Below are positions 11,931 to 25,600 of a DNA stretch of 64,000 nucleotides, in pieces. Location of the stretch: contig NMRB01000407.1 in NCBI GenBank assembly GCA_002633025.1, forward strand, positions 14,010 to 78,009. Direction: 5' to 3'. Source of the DNA: Notospermus geniculatus. Its lineage: Eukaryota; Nemertea; Pilidiophora; Heteronemertea; Lineidae. The notes under the pieces were generated by a model. It did no database searches. It had not been told where the DNA came from and was given only the letters and a program-made list of their open reading frames with translations. Position 1 is the first letter of the stretch; every line of letters begins with the position of its first letter. Position numbers and translations under genes: made by a program.

Positions 11931-12155
11931 GGCCCTGGTAAGTACGGATGAGGCCATCTCAAGCTACTCGTGTTCCTCAGCTGGATGGGATCTTTTACTT
12001 GTCCTTGCAAAGAAACAAGGTACAAGGCACCACGGCTTACTGTCCGATGCGACGGACGTGAAGCCGGGAATGAAATTCCATATGGCCCGGGCTAGATTCC
12101 AACCCGGGACCTGCCGCTTGCTGAGCGGACGTGATAACCACTTGGCTATCAGAGC
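11931..12155 (-). mobile_element. tRNA-derived SINE family 1, minus-strand copy
   Basis: Minus strand starts with a tRNA-like head: CTGATAGCCAAGTGGTTATC (A box) and CCCGGGTTGGAATC (B box, degenerate). Its body is shared with 13687-13920 in opposite orientation. Confidence 0.85.
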
Positions 12156-12196
12156 TCTTCCCTGGATCATCAGGTGTGTCATGAGTTGAGAAATAT

Positions 12197-12552
12197 CAGG
12201 GCTGACACTTGGGTCTAAAATTAGGGAGAAATAATATCTCCCTCCTCAAAATTTTGGGAGATTTCACTCTGAAGAGGGAGACTTCACATAAAGTTTGTGG
12301 ACGACATATCGAACAAAGTTGTTTGATTTCAGCCTCTTTGCAAGAAATTAACACTTAATGGTGATATTTTAGGGCATTTAGGAGCGGATTTGGGCATTTT
12401 GGGGTGCAGAAAATGCTTCAGAGGGGATCATATACCCCTAAAAAAAAATTTAAAAATTGTTGTTTTTTTGCCACTTTATGTCTCCCTAGGAGTTATTTTG
12501 GGTGAAATTTTCGCCCCACGTCGCCCACATCGCCCCCAAAATGTGAGCCCTG
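12197..12552. mobile_element. MITE, CAGGGCT ends, 5-bp TSD AATAT
   Basis: 356 bp starting CAGGGCTGACA and ending TGTGAGCCCTG, flanked by AATAT (12192-12196 and 12553-12557). The interior resembles an A-rich 'GGGAGA...CTCCC' stretch also seen near 1340-1560. Confidence 0.82.
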
Positions 12553-13260
12553 AATATGGGCCAAAAATTAGCATAGAAGGTGAAGTTGCTTGTGACTGAC
12601 TAGTGACAGACTTTTCTGACTGACACTTCGTGCCAGACTACCTGATTTCTGGAGCAGCTACACTAAACTCCATCCTTGATGACATTTGAGACATCGACAT
12701 CGGGACCACGATGTTGTGACAGCCAAGTACCCATAATCCTCTGTTGTTATTTTTGTACTTGACATGCGAGTGCTCTCTATGACATTCAGTTTCCGTTCGT
12801 GTAAAAACTCAAGTGCGCTTAACCGAGATGTCACAACAAATAGCCGTGTGTAAGGCTGGTTTTGGGCCAGTCTTCTAGTGTACTCTAGTTTTCTGTGTTA
12901 ATTGACGGTGGTACCAACTGATGCCGCCTCCATCTGCACCAATCACCAGTGAGCAATGACCTTGACAACTTTTTGGTTCCCAAAGCCGCTGCTAGGGCTA
13001 GAAGGCTTCAGCTCTGACTGCCATTTTATTGCTGACGTCATTGTAGGAGTCCACTCTCCCGTAAAATTTCATTCTCCCCGGTCTTAACGGCGATGATTTT
13101 GAGCTTTTGTTACAGATCTGCAACACATACAAACATTCTCATCAAGAAACTTCCTCGGTGTTGCCATTCCACACTATTCGGCATGTTTGATTACATTTAG
13201 CACCCACGTGGCTACGGGTACCCCATTCTAAAAATAACCCGTGATGTCAACATAATCGTC

Positions 13261-13266
13261 TATAAG
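13261..13266 (+). promoter_or_regulatory. Possible TATA-like box upstream of ACK exon 1
   Basis: TATAAG lies 255 nt upstream of the exon-1 acceptor in unique-looking sequence. A leader exon could start about 30 nt downstream. No donor could be assigned, and such 6-mers are common by chance. Confidence 0.12.
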
Positions 13267-13551
13267 TAGATCTGCGACAAATTTTTGTCGCAAGGTGGCA
13301 GACAGAAAGCCTTCCAGCCCAAGTGGTGGCTTCGGAACCAAAATGACACTCAAGTACTTTTCTGTTGGCTTGAGAGACGCCAGCTACTTGTACGTAAACA
13401 TGGATTCTACAATTGAACATAGAGACGTTTCAGACTACAACGCTCCGAGCGAACAGAATTTCTCCTATTTCCCTTCACTTCTTGCTCTGTCGTTGATGTT
13501 TTATGTTTTTTGTCGTTACAGTGTACCAACAGTGAGATAGCGGCCGGCAGG

Positions 13552-13635
13552 ATGGGAACGGTCAAAGACCTCTACGAGTTCCTCGTGGAGGCAGAGCTCC
13601 AACATTATTACAGTTCCTTCAAGAATGATCTCAAG
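13552..13635 (+). CDS. TNK2/Ack-like: ACK exon 1: start codon and first half of SAM-like domain
   Basis: Encodes 28 residues beginning MGTVKDLYEFL and ending NDLK, matching the first helices of the ACK N-terminal SAM-like (dimerisation/membrane-targeting) domain. The ATG at 13552 has a strong context (A at -3, G at +4) and sits where vertebrate TNK2 starts, so I chose it. An acceptor (pyrimidine tract then AG at 13520-13521) lies 30 nt upstream. This exon therefore also carries a short stretch of 5' UTR spliced from an unseen upstream exon. The frame stays open back to the acceptor, so a longer N-terminus cannot be excluded. Donor GTAAGA at 13636, phase 0. Confidence 0.85.
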
Positions 13636-16600
13636 GTAAGACTTAGCCACATGATGAAAGTCATCATAATCAAGATCATTCTGATAGAGCCTGATAGCCG
13701 AGTGGTTATCACGTCCGCTGGCTTAATAGCAAGTGGCAGGTCCCGGGTTCAAATCCAGCCCGAGCCATATGGGATTTCATTCCGGGCTTTTCAGTCCGCC
13801 GCTTAGGACAGTAAGCCGTGGTGCCTTGAACCGTGTGTCTTTGCAAGGGCAAGTAAAATACCCCATCCAAGTGAGGAACATGAGTAGCTTGTGATGGTCT
13901 CCTCCGTACTTACCAGGGTCAGCTCCAAATATCCGCCATATTGGCCGTCAAATGACGCAACGTCACACCATCAACACAGCGTTTTTGACGTGGTTTGTAC
14001 GTTGTCGGCATTCATCGGACCTCTTCTACACTGTTATACAACAAGCCGTATGGACGATTCGCTTTGTTTTCAACACGGTTTTCACACCAGACCAACTACT
14101 TATGCTCAGAAACTGTGAGAGGTAAAGTGATTTGTTGAGTTGTATGCTCCCGGTGGTCTGTATGGGCCGCTGAATGTTCGAACCGAGAACAAGATGGCAA
14201 CCTCCATGGCCGATTTTGACAGCCAGTATGGCGGCCGTGTGACGTCAGTGAAGAACCTCTATAGCGATGGCCGTGACGGAAAAATAAAATACAAATACAG
14301 AAATACAAATCATTCTGATACACCACCATCTCGATGTCTGATATGGTCCTTCCCGCCTTGCTGTGACAGGAATGCCATCATAGATTCCTGCATGAAGTGA
14401 TGCCGATAGCCAGAGGATGATAGGGTAATTAGTCATTAGTGGGGAGGGAGATTGGTCTCTTAGTGGTACAGTGGACACCTTCCTCTCATCTTGAGAGATA
14501 CAGAGCTGAAAACCTAATCATACTGGGATGGCAAGTGTCAGCTGCTGTAAGCGAGAGGGATTAGTCATCTGTCTGGGAGGTGAAGCCATTCATCACATGG
14601 TCGTTGGGTGGAGAGGTCAGCTGCTGGTCAAAGATTGCTTCTGGATATTCAGGGGGGGGGGCGTGATGCGTGACGCCACTATGGTTACGTGACTACAAAG
14701 AATCGGCCATGTTGGCCATCAAATGACGGCGACGACATCAAAACTGTCACCTACGTCATGATCTGTGTGTCGACGCTGTTTTTATGCCGTGATGTCGCTT
14801 GACATTTTGAGGGCCAAAATGGCGGCATCGTGTTATCATGGAAATGTGACGTCACGTGAAGAACCTCTATATCTCTGTCTTCTTGTTTTCAGGTGACCAG
14901 TGTTGGCCAGTTGAAGTATGTTGAGGAGGAGGACCTCACCGACATGGGCATGTCAAAACCTGAACAACGGCGGCTCAAGAAATTCTTCAAGAAGGAGTGC
15001 CCACAGGGGGCGCTTGGAAAAATCAGAAAGGTGGGTATTCCTTTGCTGACTGACGTCATGTCGTTGTGTCTACAGATTATTTAATCAATAGGAGCAGTCA
15101 GCCACATGTGTTGCCAAAAGATGGCAGCAAAGTTCTAGCGGACCAGTACACGGGAAAATCCATGTGATTGGTGCTCGATCAAGAATGAATGGGTCCGCTG
15201 TATACAACAATGTACATTGAATTGGGCCGTAGTGACATCTATTGGTCAACTCACTGACAGCTCCAATTGGGAATCGAACCTATAGCCTCTCGTTCTTGAG
15301 TTCGATGTTCACCCACTACGCTGTCCAAGGTGACTATTGATTGAACTCGCCCAATCATCACCTCTAGTACGGAACAGATTATTTGAGTTAGATTTCTGGC
15401 ATGAAGTCAACTAGGACATCAGTAGTGGACTGATTTGATCTCATCTCGTGTTTCTATGATTTGATGATCAATTAGATATCATTATCACATATTATCCTAA
15501 AACATCACCATACTGCTGTTAACCCTTTGTGGACTGTTAGAGTGGAGTAGTGAAAACATCAGTACCCATTAGGCCTTTTTACACGGTGCAGGAAACCTAC
15601 CTCCAACCTCCTTGGGCGGGTTTGGTTCAGGATGGATTGATTGCTTTTACACGGTGTGCGTTCGGTAACCCGCCTCGATCTAGTTTAACCCCAGTCTATC
15701 CTGAAACCTTTCAGTAGAATGCTGATGAGCTGCTCATTCAGCGCTACAATCTGAGCTTTTCTGACCGGTACCCATTTATACACCTGGGTGGAGAGAGGCC
15801 GGTGAGGCAAAGAGACTTGCCCAAAGTCTCACGCCCAGTGGGATTCGAACCCGGGACCTTCTGACCGCTAGTCGGAGACCCAAACCACTACACCTCTGGC
15901 TCCAAAGTTGAGGCACCATGGTCATGGAATGTTCCCCTCCCAGAATCCTCAACAACATGGCAGCTAGAAATTTCATTCCCATAAAAAATGAAGGCGAAAT
16001 CATGTTCCCACTTGTCTGAACATAACAATCAGAGCAAACAAGCCTTACTGGAGTCTGGATGTATCTCTGGTTATTGATTCTTGGGGGTCGTAGCCATCAG
16101 ATGGATGTACATACTAATACTCACTCATACATCAACATGTTCAGTTCATTTGGTATACAACAAGATTGCATATTTCCAAGCGGCACATTCTTGGGCTGAA
16201 TATCCCCGTTTACACTGGTCACAGAAAAAGCAATCCGTGCTCGGACCGGTCCTGGCCCACTTCGTCATCTGGCGATCTGCCCCGAAAATCAAACAAAAAA
16301 TCAAACGACGACAACAAAAAAAATGGATGCCTCCATGCAAAATCACTCAGAAATTCCCGCTAACGTCGTCATTCATAATTCGCGTATGTGCAGAACACAA
16401 TTTAGCAACCGTGCCGAGATCGGTTACCGTTTAAACAGCAGTGTTATCGAACCGATCCGTGCTCGGACCGGTCCGAGATCACCTCCAACTGGTGGTCTCG
16501 GCACGGTTCGGTTTGGAACCATTCCTGGCACGCTTGTCCCGTTTACACTTGCTATTTTTTGGCGATCCTGCTCGGACTGGTCCAAGCACGGTTATTTTTC

Positions 16601-19600
16601 CTCAGTGTAAACGGGGCTTATGCCTTCCCTGTCTGGGTGTTGTTCCTACCATTGTTTGTTTGCAAAGACAGTGCTGCAAGACAGCAACATGCATGAGGAA
16701 AATCAATTTTGTTGGAGGCACAGCCACTTATCAAGGCAATCATAGATCACAGACGGGATATTAGCAGCCGGCGACTTCAAACAAGGAGAGTTAATTAGTT
16801 TGAGCATGTCGTGGATATTGTCTCTGTGGAAAGATGCATGCTGCAGGAGAAAAAAGTGAATCGTGAGTGGAGTGCCATATATGGCATTCTCTATAGACTG
16901 CGTTGGGCGAATAAAAATAAATGTACAGCAGGAGGAGACCAGAGTGCCCGGAGAAAACCTGTGCTGACAAAGAGAGTCGCCCTCTCAATCACATGAAGAG
17001 TGGGCCCAACAGGGGATTGAACCTCAGGGGCGGATCCAGGATTCTGGTAAAGGGGGGCACAGAAGGCCACAGGCGGACCAATGAAGGGGAGTGCCGAATT
17101 CGCGAAGCTACGGCGGGGGTCTGGGGGCTTTCCCCCAGAAAATTTGGAAATCTAGAAGTCCGTTGGTGCCATTTCCCAGCATCTGAGGGACAAATTACAA
17201 GGCAATTCTGTGGCACTTTGAAAAAGGGCAATTTTTCTAACGTTGGTAACCGAAAAATAGGGGAAGGCACGGGCTGGGTGTGCCCCCCTTGGATCTGCGC
17301 CTGAACCTGGAACCTCAGAGGTGACAGGGGCTGTTGTTTCCACTGCACCCTGACAGCCCGCTACACAGAGAAATGCATATGTCGACTCACAGTGCATCAA
17401 ACTGACGCCATGAAAATGCCATGTGAGTGGATCTGATTCATGCTGAAGACATCACCCTTATAGCAAATATACAAAAACGTGGCACTCACGTCAGACTACA
17501 CTGACATTTCATCCAGAGCTTTCTGGGCGAGCGATGCAAGGGGGAAAACGTACTCTTAGGAGTTGAGAATTCTGGAGTGGAGATGCAGGTTTAGGCCTAC
17601 ATGATCCCCCTTCTCCAGCTGAAATGTGGATCCGGAATGTAGAACAGTGCCAGCTGAAAGAATTATGAAACAACGTTTGTTTCGGAACAGAGGGATGCAT
17701 CCCTCCATCCGAAATATTAAATGGCTACCGCTAGGCTACCTACGGCAGCCTAGCGGCAGCCTGCGCAGCTATAGCATTATGGATTAGGATCTATGGGAAA
17801 ATTCCACAGNNNNNNNNNNNNNNNNNNNNNNNNNNNNNNNNNNNNNNNNNNNNNNNNNNNNNNNNNNNNNNNNNNNNNNNNNNNNNNNNNNNNNNNNNNN
17901 NNNNNNNNNNNNNNNNNNNNNNNNNNNNNNNNNNNNNNNNNNNNNNNNNNNNNNNNNNNNNNNNNNNNNNNNNNNNNNNNNNNNNNNNNNNNNNNNNNNN
18001 NNNNNNNNNNNNNNNNNNNNNNNNNNNNNNNNNNNNNNNNNNNNNNNNNNNNNNNNNNNNNNNNNNNNNNNNNNNNNNNNNNNNNNNNNNNNNNNNNNNN
18101 NNNNNNNNNNNNNNNNNNNNNNNNNNNNNNNNNNNNNNNNNNNNNNNNNNNNNNNNNNNNNNNNNNNNNNNNNNNNNNNNNNNNNNNNNNNNNNNNNNNN
18201 NNNNNNNNNNNNNNNNNNNNNNNNNNNNNNNNNNNNNNNNNNNNNNNNNNNNNNNNNNNNNNNNNNNNNNNNNNNNNNNNNNNNNNNNNNNNNNNNNNNN
18301 NNNNNNNNNNNNNNNNNNNNNNNNNNNNNNNNNNNNNNNNNNNNNNNNNNNNNNNNNNNNNNNNNNNNNNNNNNNNNNNNNNNNNNNNNNNNNNNNNNNN
18401 NNNNNNNNNNNNNNNNNNNNNNNNNNNNNNNNNNNNNNNNNNNNNNNNNNNNNNNNNNNNNNNNNNNNNNNNNNNNNNNNNNNNNNNNNNNNNNNNNNNN
18501 NNNNNNNNNNNNNNNNNNNNNNNNNNNNNNNNNNNNNNNNNNNNNNNNNNNNNNNNNNNNNNNNNNNNNNNNNNNNNNNNNNNNNNNNNNNNNNNNNNNN
18601 NNNNNNNNNNNNNNNNNNNNNNNNNNNNNNNNNNNNNNNNNNNNNNNNNNNNNNNNNNNNGCCTACCTAAATATACGGATCCACAGCCCAAGTCCTACTT
18701 CATCTGATATGTCATCTTCTCTTTCAGATACAAGTTGCAATAAAATGTTTAAACAAAGAAAAAATGGAGGCTGCACCGAGTGATTCAAAGGACGCGCCGT
18801 CAAATCGGACGTCAGACTTTTTACGTGAAGTGACCGTCATGCATTCAATAGACCATGAAAACATAGTCCGAATGTTTGGAGTAGTGTTAGACAAAGATTG
18901 TCTCATGTTAGTGACTGAATTAGCACCGCTACGGTCGCTGTTAGAATGTTTAAAAGAGCCGAATTTACGGTTAAGTTTCCCTGTGACTACGTTGTGTGAC
19001 TTTGCGCAGCAGATAGCAGACGGAATGAAGTTCTTGGAGAGTAAACGACTGATTCATAGGGATTTAGCTGCTAGGAATACTTTAGTTTATGCCAAAGATA
19101 AGGTGAGTAGTTCCTGCCAATAACACTAGGTGGCAGCAGTGACATGCTACAGTCTGACTTGGAAATGCATTTCAATCACTTCTTTTTCGCCTCTGTGAAG
19201 CTTTGTGGTGGCATTTGAGGTTGGAAAGGCACTATCTGTCTCAGATCTTGTCGAGTCCATAAAACCTTTGCCTTGGAGATACCTTAATCTTGACAGAGGC
19301 AGAGTTGTATAGTGAAAAATGGAGTCTGACCTCTCAACATTTCTTTCCAGGTTAAAATCAGTGATTTTGGTTTATCTCGAGCATTAGGAATGGGAAAAGA
19401 TTATTATCAAACAAATTTTAACGTCAATCTCAAACTGCCTATAGCATGGTAAGTATCGCCAGTCAAGATACTGGAAAGCCTTTTAAAACTTGGTTACAAA
19501 CACGTTGCAAATTGGACAAAGCCAATGCCATGAAAATACGAACTGAAATCTTGGGCTGAGGATTGACTGGTTCTATGTCCATTTTTAACTTGACCCCAAT

Positions 19601-22600
19601 TCCCTGTGCATATAGTCCTTTGCAGGCACAGGAAGTCAGGGTCTAGTTAAAAATGGACATAGAACCAGTCAATCCTCAGCCCACGAAATGTGGAAACCTC
19701 CATTGTAGCTATCAATCTGAAGAGGTCGCCACCATCGTTCCTTGGCTAAGACCTCTGAAAAGGGCTGGAACCCAGCACAAGATTCTTGTGCTCATCGATT
19801 TTACAAATTATTTGATAAAATAATCACACCGAAAATTAGAATTTGTTCCAGTATTTGTAAAATTACTACTATTTTAACATTCCGTTGGGTATTCGATGTT
19901 TTATTGTGGAAAAAAGAACGAACTCTTTCGAATCCCTACGCAATTCGCTGTGCAACAGTCAGAAATTCATCCGCCACCAACAATGCATATTGCACTGTGG
20001 AAAAGTAGTACCGGTCTAGCTCTTTCCAGAGTTTAATGTGGCATTGAACTCTGGGTACGAGATTGTGTAGCTATGGGTACCAACACCTTGCAGTATTATG
20101 GCTGTCGCAAGCTCTTAAATCAGTTAAAATGAAAGTGAAGTGAAGTTTCCTATAAATATGGTGTCCGTCCACTGAATAAGGCTTCATTTACCCTGAATGT
20201 CTAAACTTGCAGGTGTGCCCCGGAGTGTATAAACTACCTGAAGTTCACCCCAGCGACTGACGTCTGGGCGTACGGTGTGACCTTATGGGAGATGTTTTCT
20301 TACGGCTTCCAACCATGGGCCGCGATGACCGGGCAGCAGATCCTCGACGCTATCGACCAGCCCAACTGTCAGAGGCTGGAGATGCCAGATTGTTGTCCCA
20401 AGGAATATTATGACTCAATTATGGTCAAATGTTGGGAACATGAGCCACAGTCGAGACCAAAGTTTTCGGAGCTAGTCACTCTGCTGCCACAGGTAAGAAA
20501 AATACCTATTTCTTGTATTTTATAAATGTGACCCTCCACAGCAAAACCAGTCGCATGTCGCTCTTAAGCTTGGCAGGTTGAGACCAAATGTTTGTCAGTT
20601 TCAATATTGTCTGTCTGTTATGAAATCTGAAATAATCTATTTCTTCCATTCTCTTCTGGTGTCATCTTAGTTCGTTGTGGCTCACCTTCTGAGCGACATG
20701 CAACTGGTTTTGCTGTGGAGGGTCACAAATGTGACCCCACTCCAGCAAAAGTAGGCACTTGTCGCTAGTGATCATCATTGGTCATCAGTTTACTCAATTA
20801 TCACTGCTATCCACTACTGTAGTAAACCTGCATAGACACAAATTTCACCCCTTTGTGTTGTAAGGCTGTTGGCCATTTCCTCGGTTGCAACAAGCACCTC
20901 CTTTGTTGGAGCGGGTCACAAAATGGCTTGATATTGGTGCCAGTGGAAAGCGATTAAACCACTTGACTTGCTAAATCAACGCATACTGACCGGTTATGAA
21001 ACATGTAGCTAGGCCTTTAGAGTATGGCTTAGCAGTGGGCCGCCAGTCAGTTCAGTGAACCATTTTGAGAACGAACCATTTTGGCAAAATTACTTACAGG
21101 CAGTGCTGAGTGGTCATTCAGTTTTCCTGGAACGCAGAACAAATAAACTTCGACTGACGAAAACACCAATGTTCTCTTAAAACAACAATGGAGAGTTAAG
21201 ATGTTAAGAATTGATTACAGGTGACTAGTTTTGGGCGATTTCTAACCAAAAACACTGGTCCCTTGGTGTCATAGATTTCCTAGATTTCAAAACGACTTCA
21301 AGGTATTGTGATCACAAATTAGATAATATCATAGGCGATATGCGCTCCAGATAGAAGACTGGATTGTGTAGTTGTTGCCACGACCTGTCGTAACCGATGT
21401 ACGAGGAACGCGTACATCGATAGCGACTGTTGTGTTCAGTTGCTTCCAGTCGCAAGGCCGATGTACGCTAGGCTTTAGGGAGTCTTGTTCTGGGGCCTGT
21501 TTCATAAAGTGACTTTAAGCTAATGGTACCATAACTCAATGCATTTTCCATTTGGTTAAAGGTAACATTAGCTTAAAGTCACTTTATGAAACAGGTCCCT
21601 GGTGATTGTCAAACATCCAATTCTAATTTTGCTCTGCACAAGATAAACTCCTTGTCATGAAATGTTCTTTTTCTAATCTCTCCATGTTCTATATCCCGAG
21701 GTGTCTATTCCACCTCAATTTAATCAACATTTACTTTACAGTGAACTTTGACAGTTCATCTTGAAAAACTTCATAAATGCACGTCACTCCTTGGTACAAT
21801 TTCAACAAATTAATCACTATTGAGATGATCTGAATGAATCCCAAACAACCCGAGGTGTCAACGGACAATTACTAAATCAGCTAAACAACCGCACATCCTG
21901 TGGTATAAAGGCTAATATTACATCCATTTTGATGCCATTGTGTCGTAAATTCATAAATTCATATATAGTTGAATTTCTTAGACACCTGATTTGATTGAGG
22001 TCATGTGACCTGAGGCTTCTCGCTTGATGTCACTGACCTGCAAAGCTTGAAGTATCGGCAAATGTTGGCGCAATTTCTTGAGTAAGTTGGATCTCTATGG
22101 GCAACGTCGCAGTCTGCCATGAGTTTTCCCCTCCGTGTTTTTGAAGTCTCATTGGACACCTCAAGTTCAGTGACCAGCAGGGCTATATCTAGGATTTCAG
22201 AAGGGCATGGTGCAAACTTTGTGAAAAGGGCACTTCAACCTAGAAAAGGGCACTTTTCATTCGCGACATTTCTTCTAACGGAATTTGAAAAGCTAAAAAG
22301 TTAAAAAGGTCTAACTCCAGTCAACAGCCAATTTAAGCCAGTTTCTAAGGTGATATGACCAAAAGGGACCACGGCAAAGGGTCTGGGGGTACTAAAAACC
22401 TTTAAAAAATTTTTTTTAGGGGTATGGCACCCTAGGGGGTTAAAAAGGGCACAATGGCGCCCCCTTTTAGGGGCATGGTGCGGCGACACTCTAAAATGGC
22501 CTAGATACAACACTGGTAAATTCATCTGTCTATATCAGCAGTCACTGGCCTAACTTTTAAAATACACAACAGTTTTACTAGACAAACATGTCAGTTCGTT

Positions 22601-25600
22601 GTTACAAGCTGAGTGACTGTCAAAAAACAAGTGAAACCTTCCTGACTATAACCAACAAATTCTCCATCCCTTCAACACCTCTCTGGCACCAAGACCCTCT
22701 TGTGTCACCCGCGAAATGTGTCATGGTCTGTCAATGAAAGCTTCTCATGATTTCACTCAACGTGTTCATACATAATACACCTTGGCCTCCAAACTATGAA
22801 AGGGATTATTTTCTTAGTGAATGAGTTGACACGGTGCCAGTTTTGGCTGAGGTTTTCCGTTGTACAGGTAACTGAGGTTTCTTGACAACCTTGACATGGT
22901 TTGAACATGTCCTAGGGCTTGTTTCAAAAAGTGACTTTAAGCTAATGATGCCTTTAACCAATAATGGAAAATGCATTAAGTTAATGGTAGCATTAGCTTA
23001 AAGTTATACAAGCTTCATTTTATTTACAATATGTACATGTGCGATCGATTTCGATCCTCCCGGATCATCTGATGAGCCCCCATGATATCGGGGTGATGAT
23101 CCGGGAGGATCGAAATCGATCGCACATGTACATATTGTAAATAAAATGAAGCTTGTATTAGTTGCTGCTTTCTTGTGGATGTTTGGACATTTTGACTCTC
23201 TTCCGAAACTAGCTTAAAGTTACTTTATGAAACTGGACCCTGGACTTCGGAGCTCAAAAAACAGTTTACTGTAGGCCTACTCCTTTAAGCCTTCTACTTT
23301 TAAGTTCACTGTAGGCCTACTCCTTTAAACCTACTCCTTTAAGTTCACTGTAGGCCTACTCCTTTAAGCCTACTACTTTAAGTTCACTGAAGGCCTACTA
23401 CTTTAAGTTCATTGTAGGCCTACTCCTTTAATCCTTTCTGAACAGGCGAGAGTACCACTGATCTCTCACACTTCCCCATCCCCAACAAAATTTGACTGGC
23501 CCAACCCCATCCTGAGAAAATCAGGCCATTTACAATCCCTACAGTGAAGGGAGGTCAACAGAGGAGGTTGTTTCGGAGCCCCTGTGTTGAGAGGATGGCC
23601 CAGCCCTGACATGCCGGAGATGGTCCCCTGTGCCGTTTCTGTGAACTCTAGGCTGTCTGAGTGTCAGTCATTGATAAGTTCACCGGAGTTGTCAATCAAT
23701 TCGTCAATAATTATCAGAGACAGTGATTGAAAAATCAATCAATAAATCGATATCATGGGGGCTCAACAAATCACAACTTCAGTACACGTGAGTCAGTCTG
23801 AAGCCATCCAGGGGAGGTGTATTATATTCTGACGCTACCCAGGGAGCGGTATTATATTGTTCACGAGAATTTGAGAGGGAGCTTTGTCATTCTGACATGA
23901 CTGATAAAAACACTTTCATGTCAGTGAGAAATCGTTTCTTACAAATGATCATCCTTTTGTAATGAGATGTCAATCACGATCTCCGGCTATTCATGATATA
24001 GGACAAAGTTATTCATACGGGGAGACCAATAATTCGAACGAATAAAGCCGAGTTTTTTTTTCATTGGACAGTTTTCCAAGTTTGGGCATATCGTGGTTAA
24101 TTCCTAGGACCCGTTTGTCAATGATTCCTGGTTATACAGATTAAATGTTGCGGTGAAATTTCTTGGTAACTTTTTTGGTCGTCTCTTGGTATATTTCTCG
24201 GAGCCACCGTTCTTTCTTGAATATCACGGCTTATCTTTCCATCCAACAACAACACTTACACGATATTGTAAATAACACCTGAGGTAAACAGTGCGGTATA
24301 GGCCCAGGTAAAAACGACCCGGATCAGGCCTATTGTAAAGACGGAGATAAACAGTGTGCATAAGAGGATCAAGGCCCGCTCGAGGAACGACGCAGAACTC
24401 AGTCGATTGAAAGATTTCACTGAGAAAGGACACAAAGACAATATGCTGGACTTTGAGAGTATTTCTACACAGTGTTAGCAACTGGACTTGTGCATTATCT
24501 GGGCTCCTATATCCTTTTGGACTTCAGCCCTTGAGATTTCTTTAATTGTCATCTTGTGAATGGAACTTTGCAGAAATGACTTGAAAGATTGGTACACCTC
24601 AGAACAAGGAGTTCACCATTCACATTTCAGCTGTGTGAATCAGCAGTTTTGTCCTTTGTGAAACATTCAGTGATAATATTGTGACAAACTGTTAGATACA
24701 GGAACTTTGCACTTTAACTCTGAAATTTCCATCTTTCTGGTACACTTCAGAACAAGGAGTTCACCATTCAAATTTCAACTGTGTAAATCGGCAATTTTGT
24801 CCTTTGTGAAACATTCAGTGATAATATCGTGACAAACTGTTAGATACAGGAATTTTGCACTGTATCTCTGAAATTTCTATCTTTTTTTGCTATTTTTCAC
24901 CTGGATTTCTATGAAACACGATCGTTTAGCAGGATTCAAGATGGTTGGACGATCTCTGTTCATGTGCTTGTTTGATAATTCTTATCTTCTGGTAGGTTCT
25001 AGTATGTCGTGAACTTTTGTTCTCTCATTCCCTGCTGTGAAATATAGGGGTTCAAAAAGGGTCCCAGGTGATCTGTAACCTGAAAAAATCACTAGAACAA
25101 GCCCATGTCTTGATTATACGTTCTAAAGGCTATGTCAGGTCGACCTTGCGATGGCACAGAACAGGTGCAGACTGACTTTTCTGGATCACTTTGCATCTGA
25201 GGCACGACCGCGTGGAACAAATCAGTCGCCGATATGGTGTGACGTGCTGCAGTTGCGTCTCAGTTACGATGATTGGGATCAGTCGCCGATCAAAAAGATC
25301 ACGAATCGCAAGAGTTGAACCTATTCAACTTCTGTGTCATCCCGACGGGCGTAATCCATTCGCAGTCGACCTGACTCAAGTTACGATTCCCTACACGCTG
25401 ATGCTGCTTGTTCCACGATGATCGTACACATTTTCGTTTTGTGACCTGACCATGATTGCGACGCCTGATGCCGACTGTTCCGTCGTGGCGCAGGCAGTCG
25501 CAGTGTGACCTGACATCAGCATTAAGTAAATCAGTCCATGGTGGTTCCTAGCATTCACTCCCTCCGTCATCACAAATGCTGTTAAGGGCCCAAGGGAGCA

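Noticed and set aside
13295-13540. 81-codon open frame just upstream of ACK exon 1 as a leader or separate gene
   Set aside because: Crosses the exon-1 acceptor and its pyrimidine tract; no homology and no own splice donor.
17777-18707. 300-codon open frames across the first N run
   Set aside because: They consist of N translated as unknown residues; no sequence supports them.
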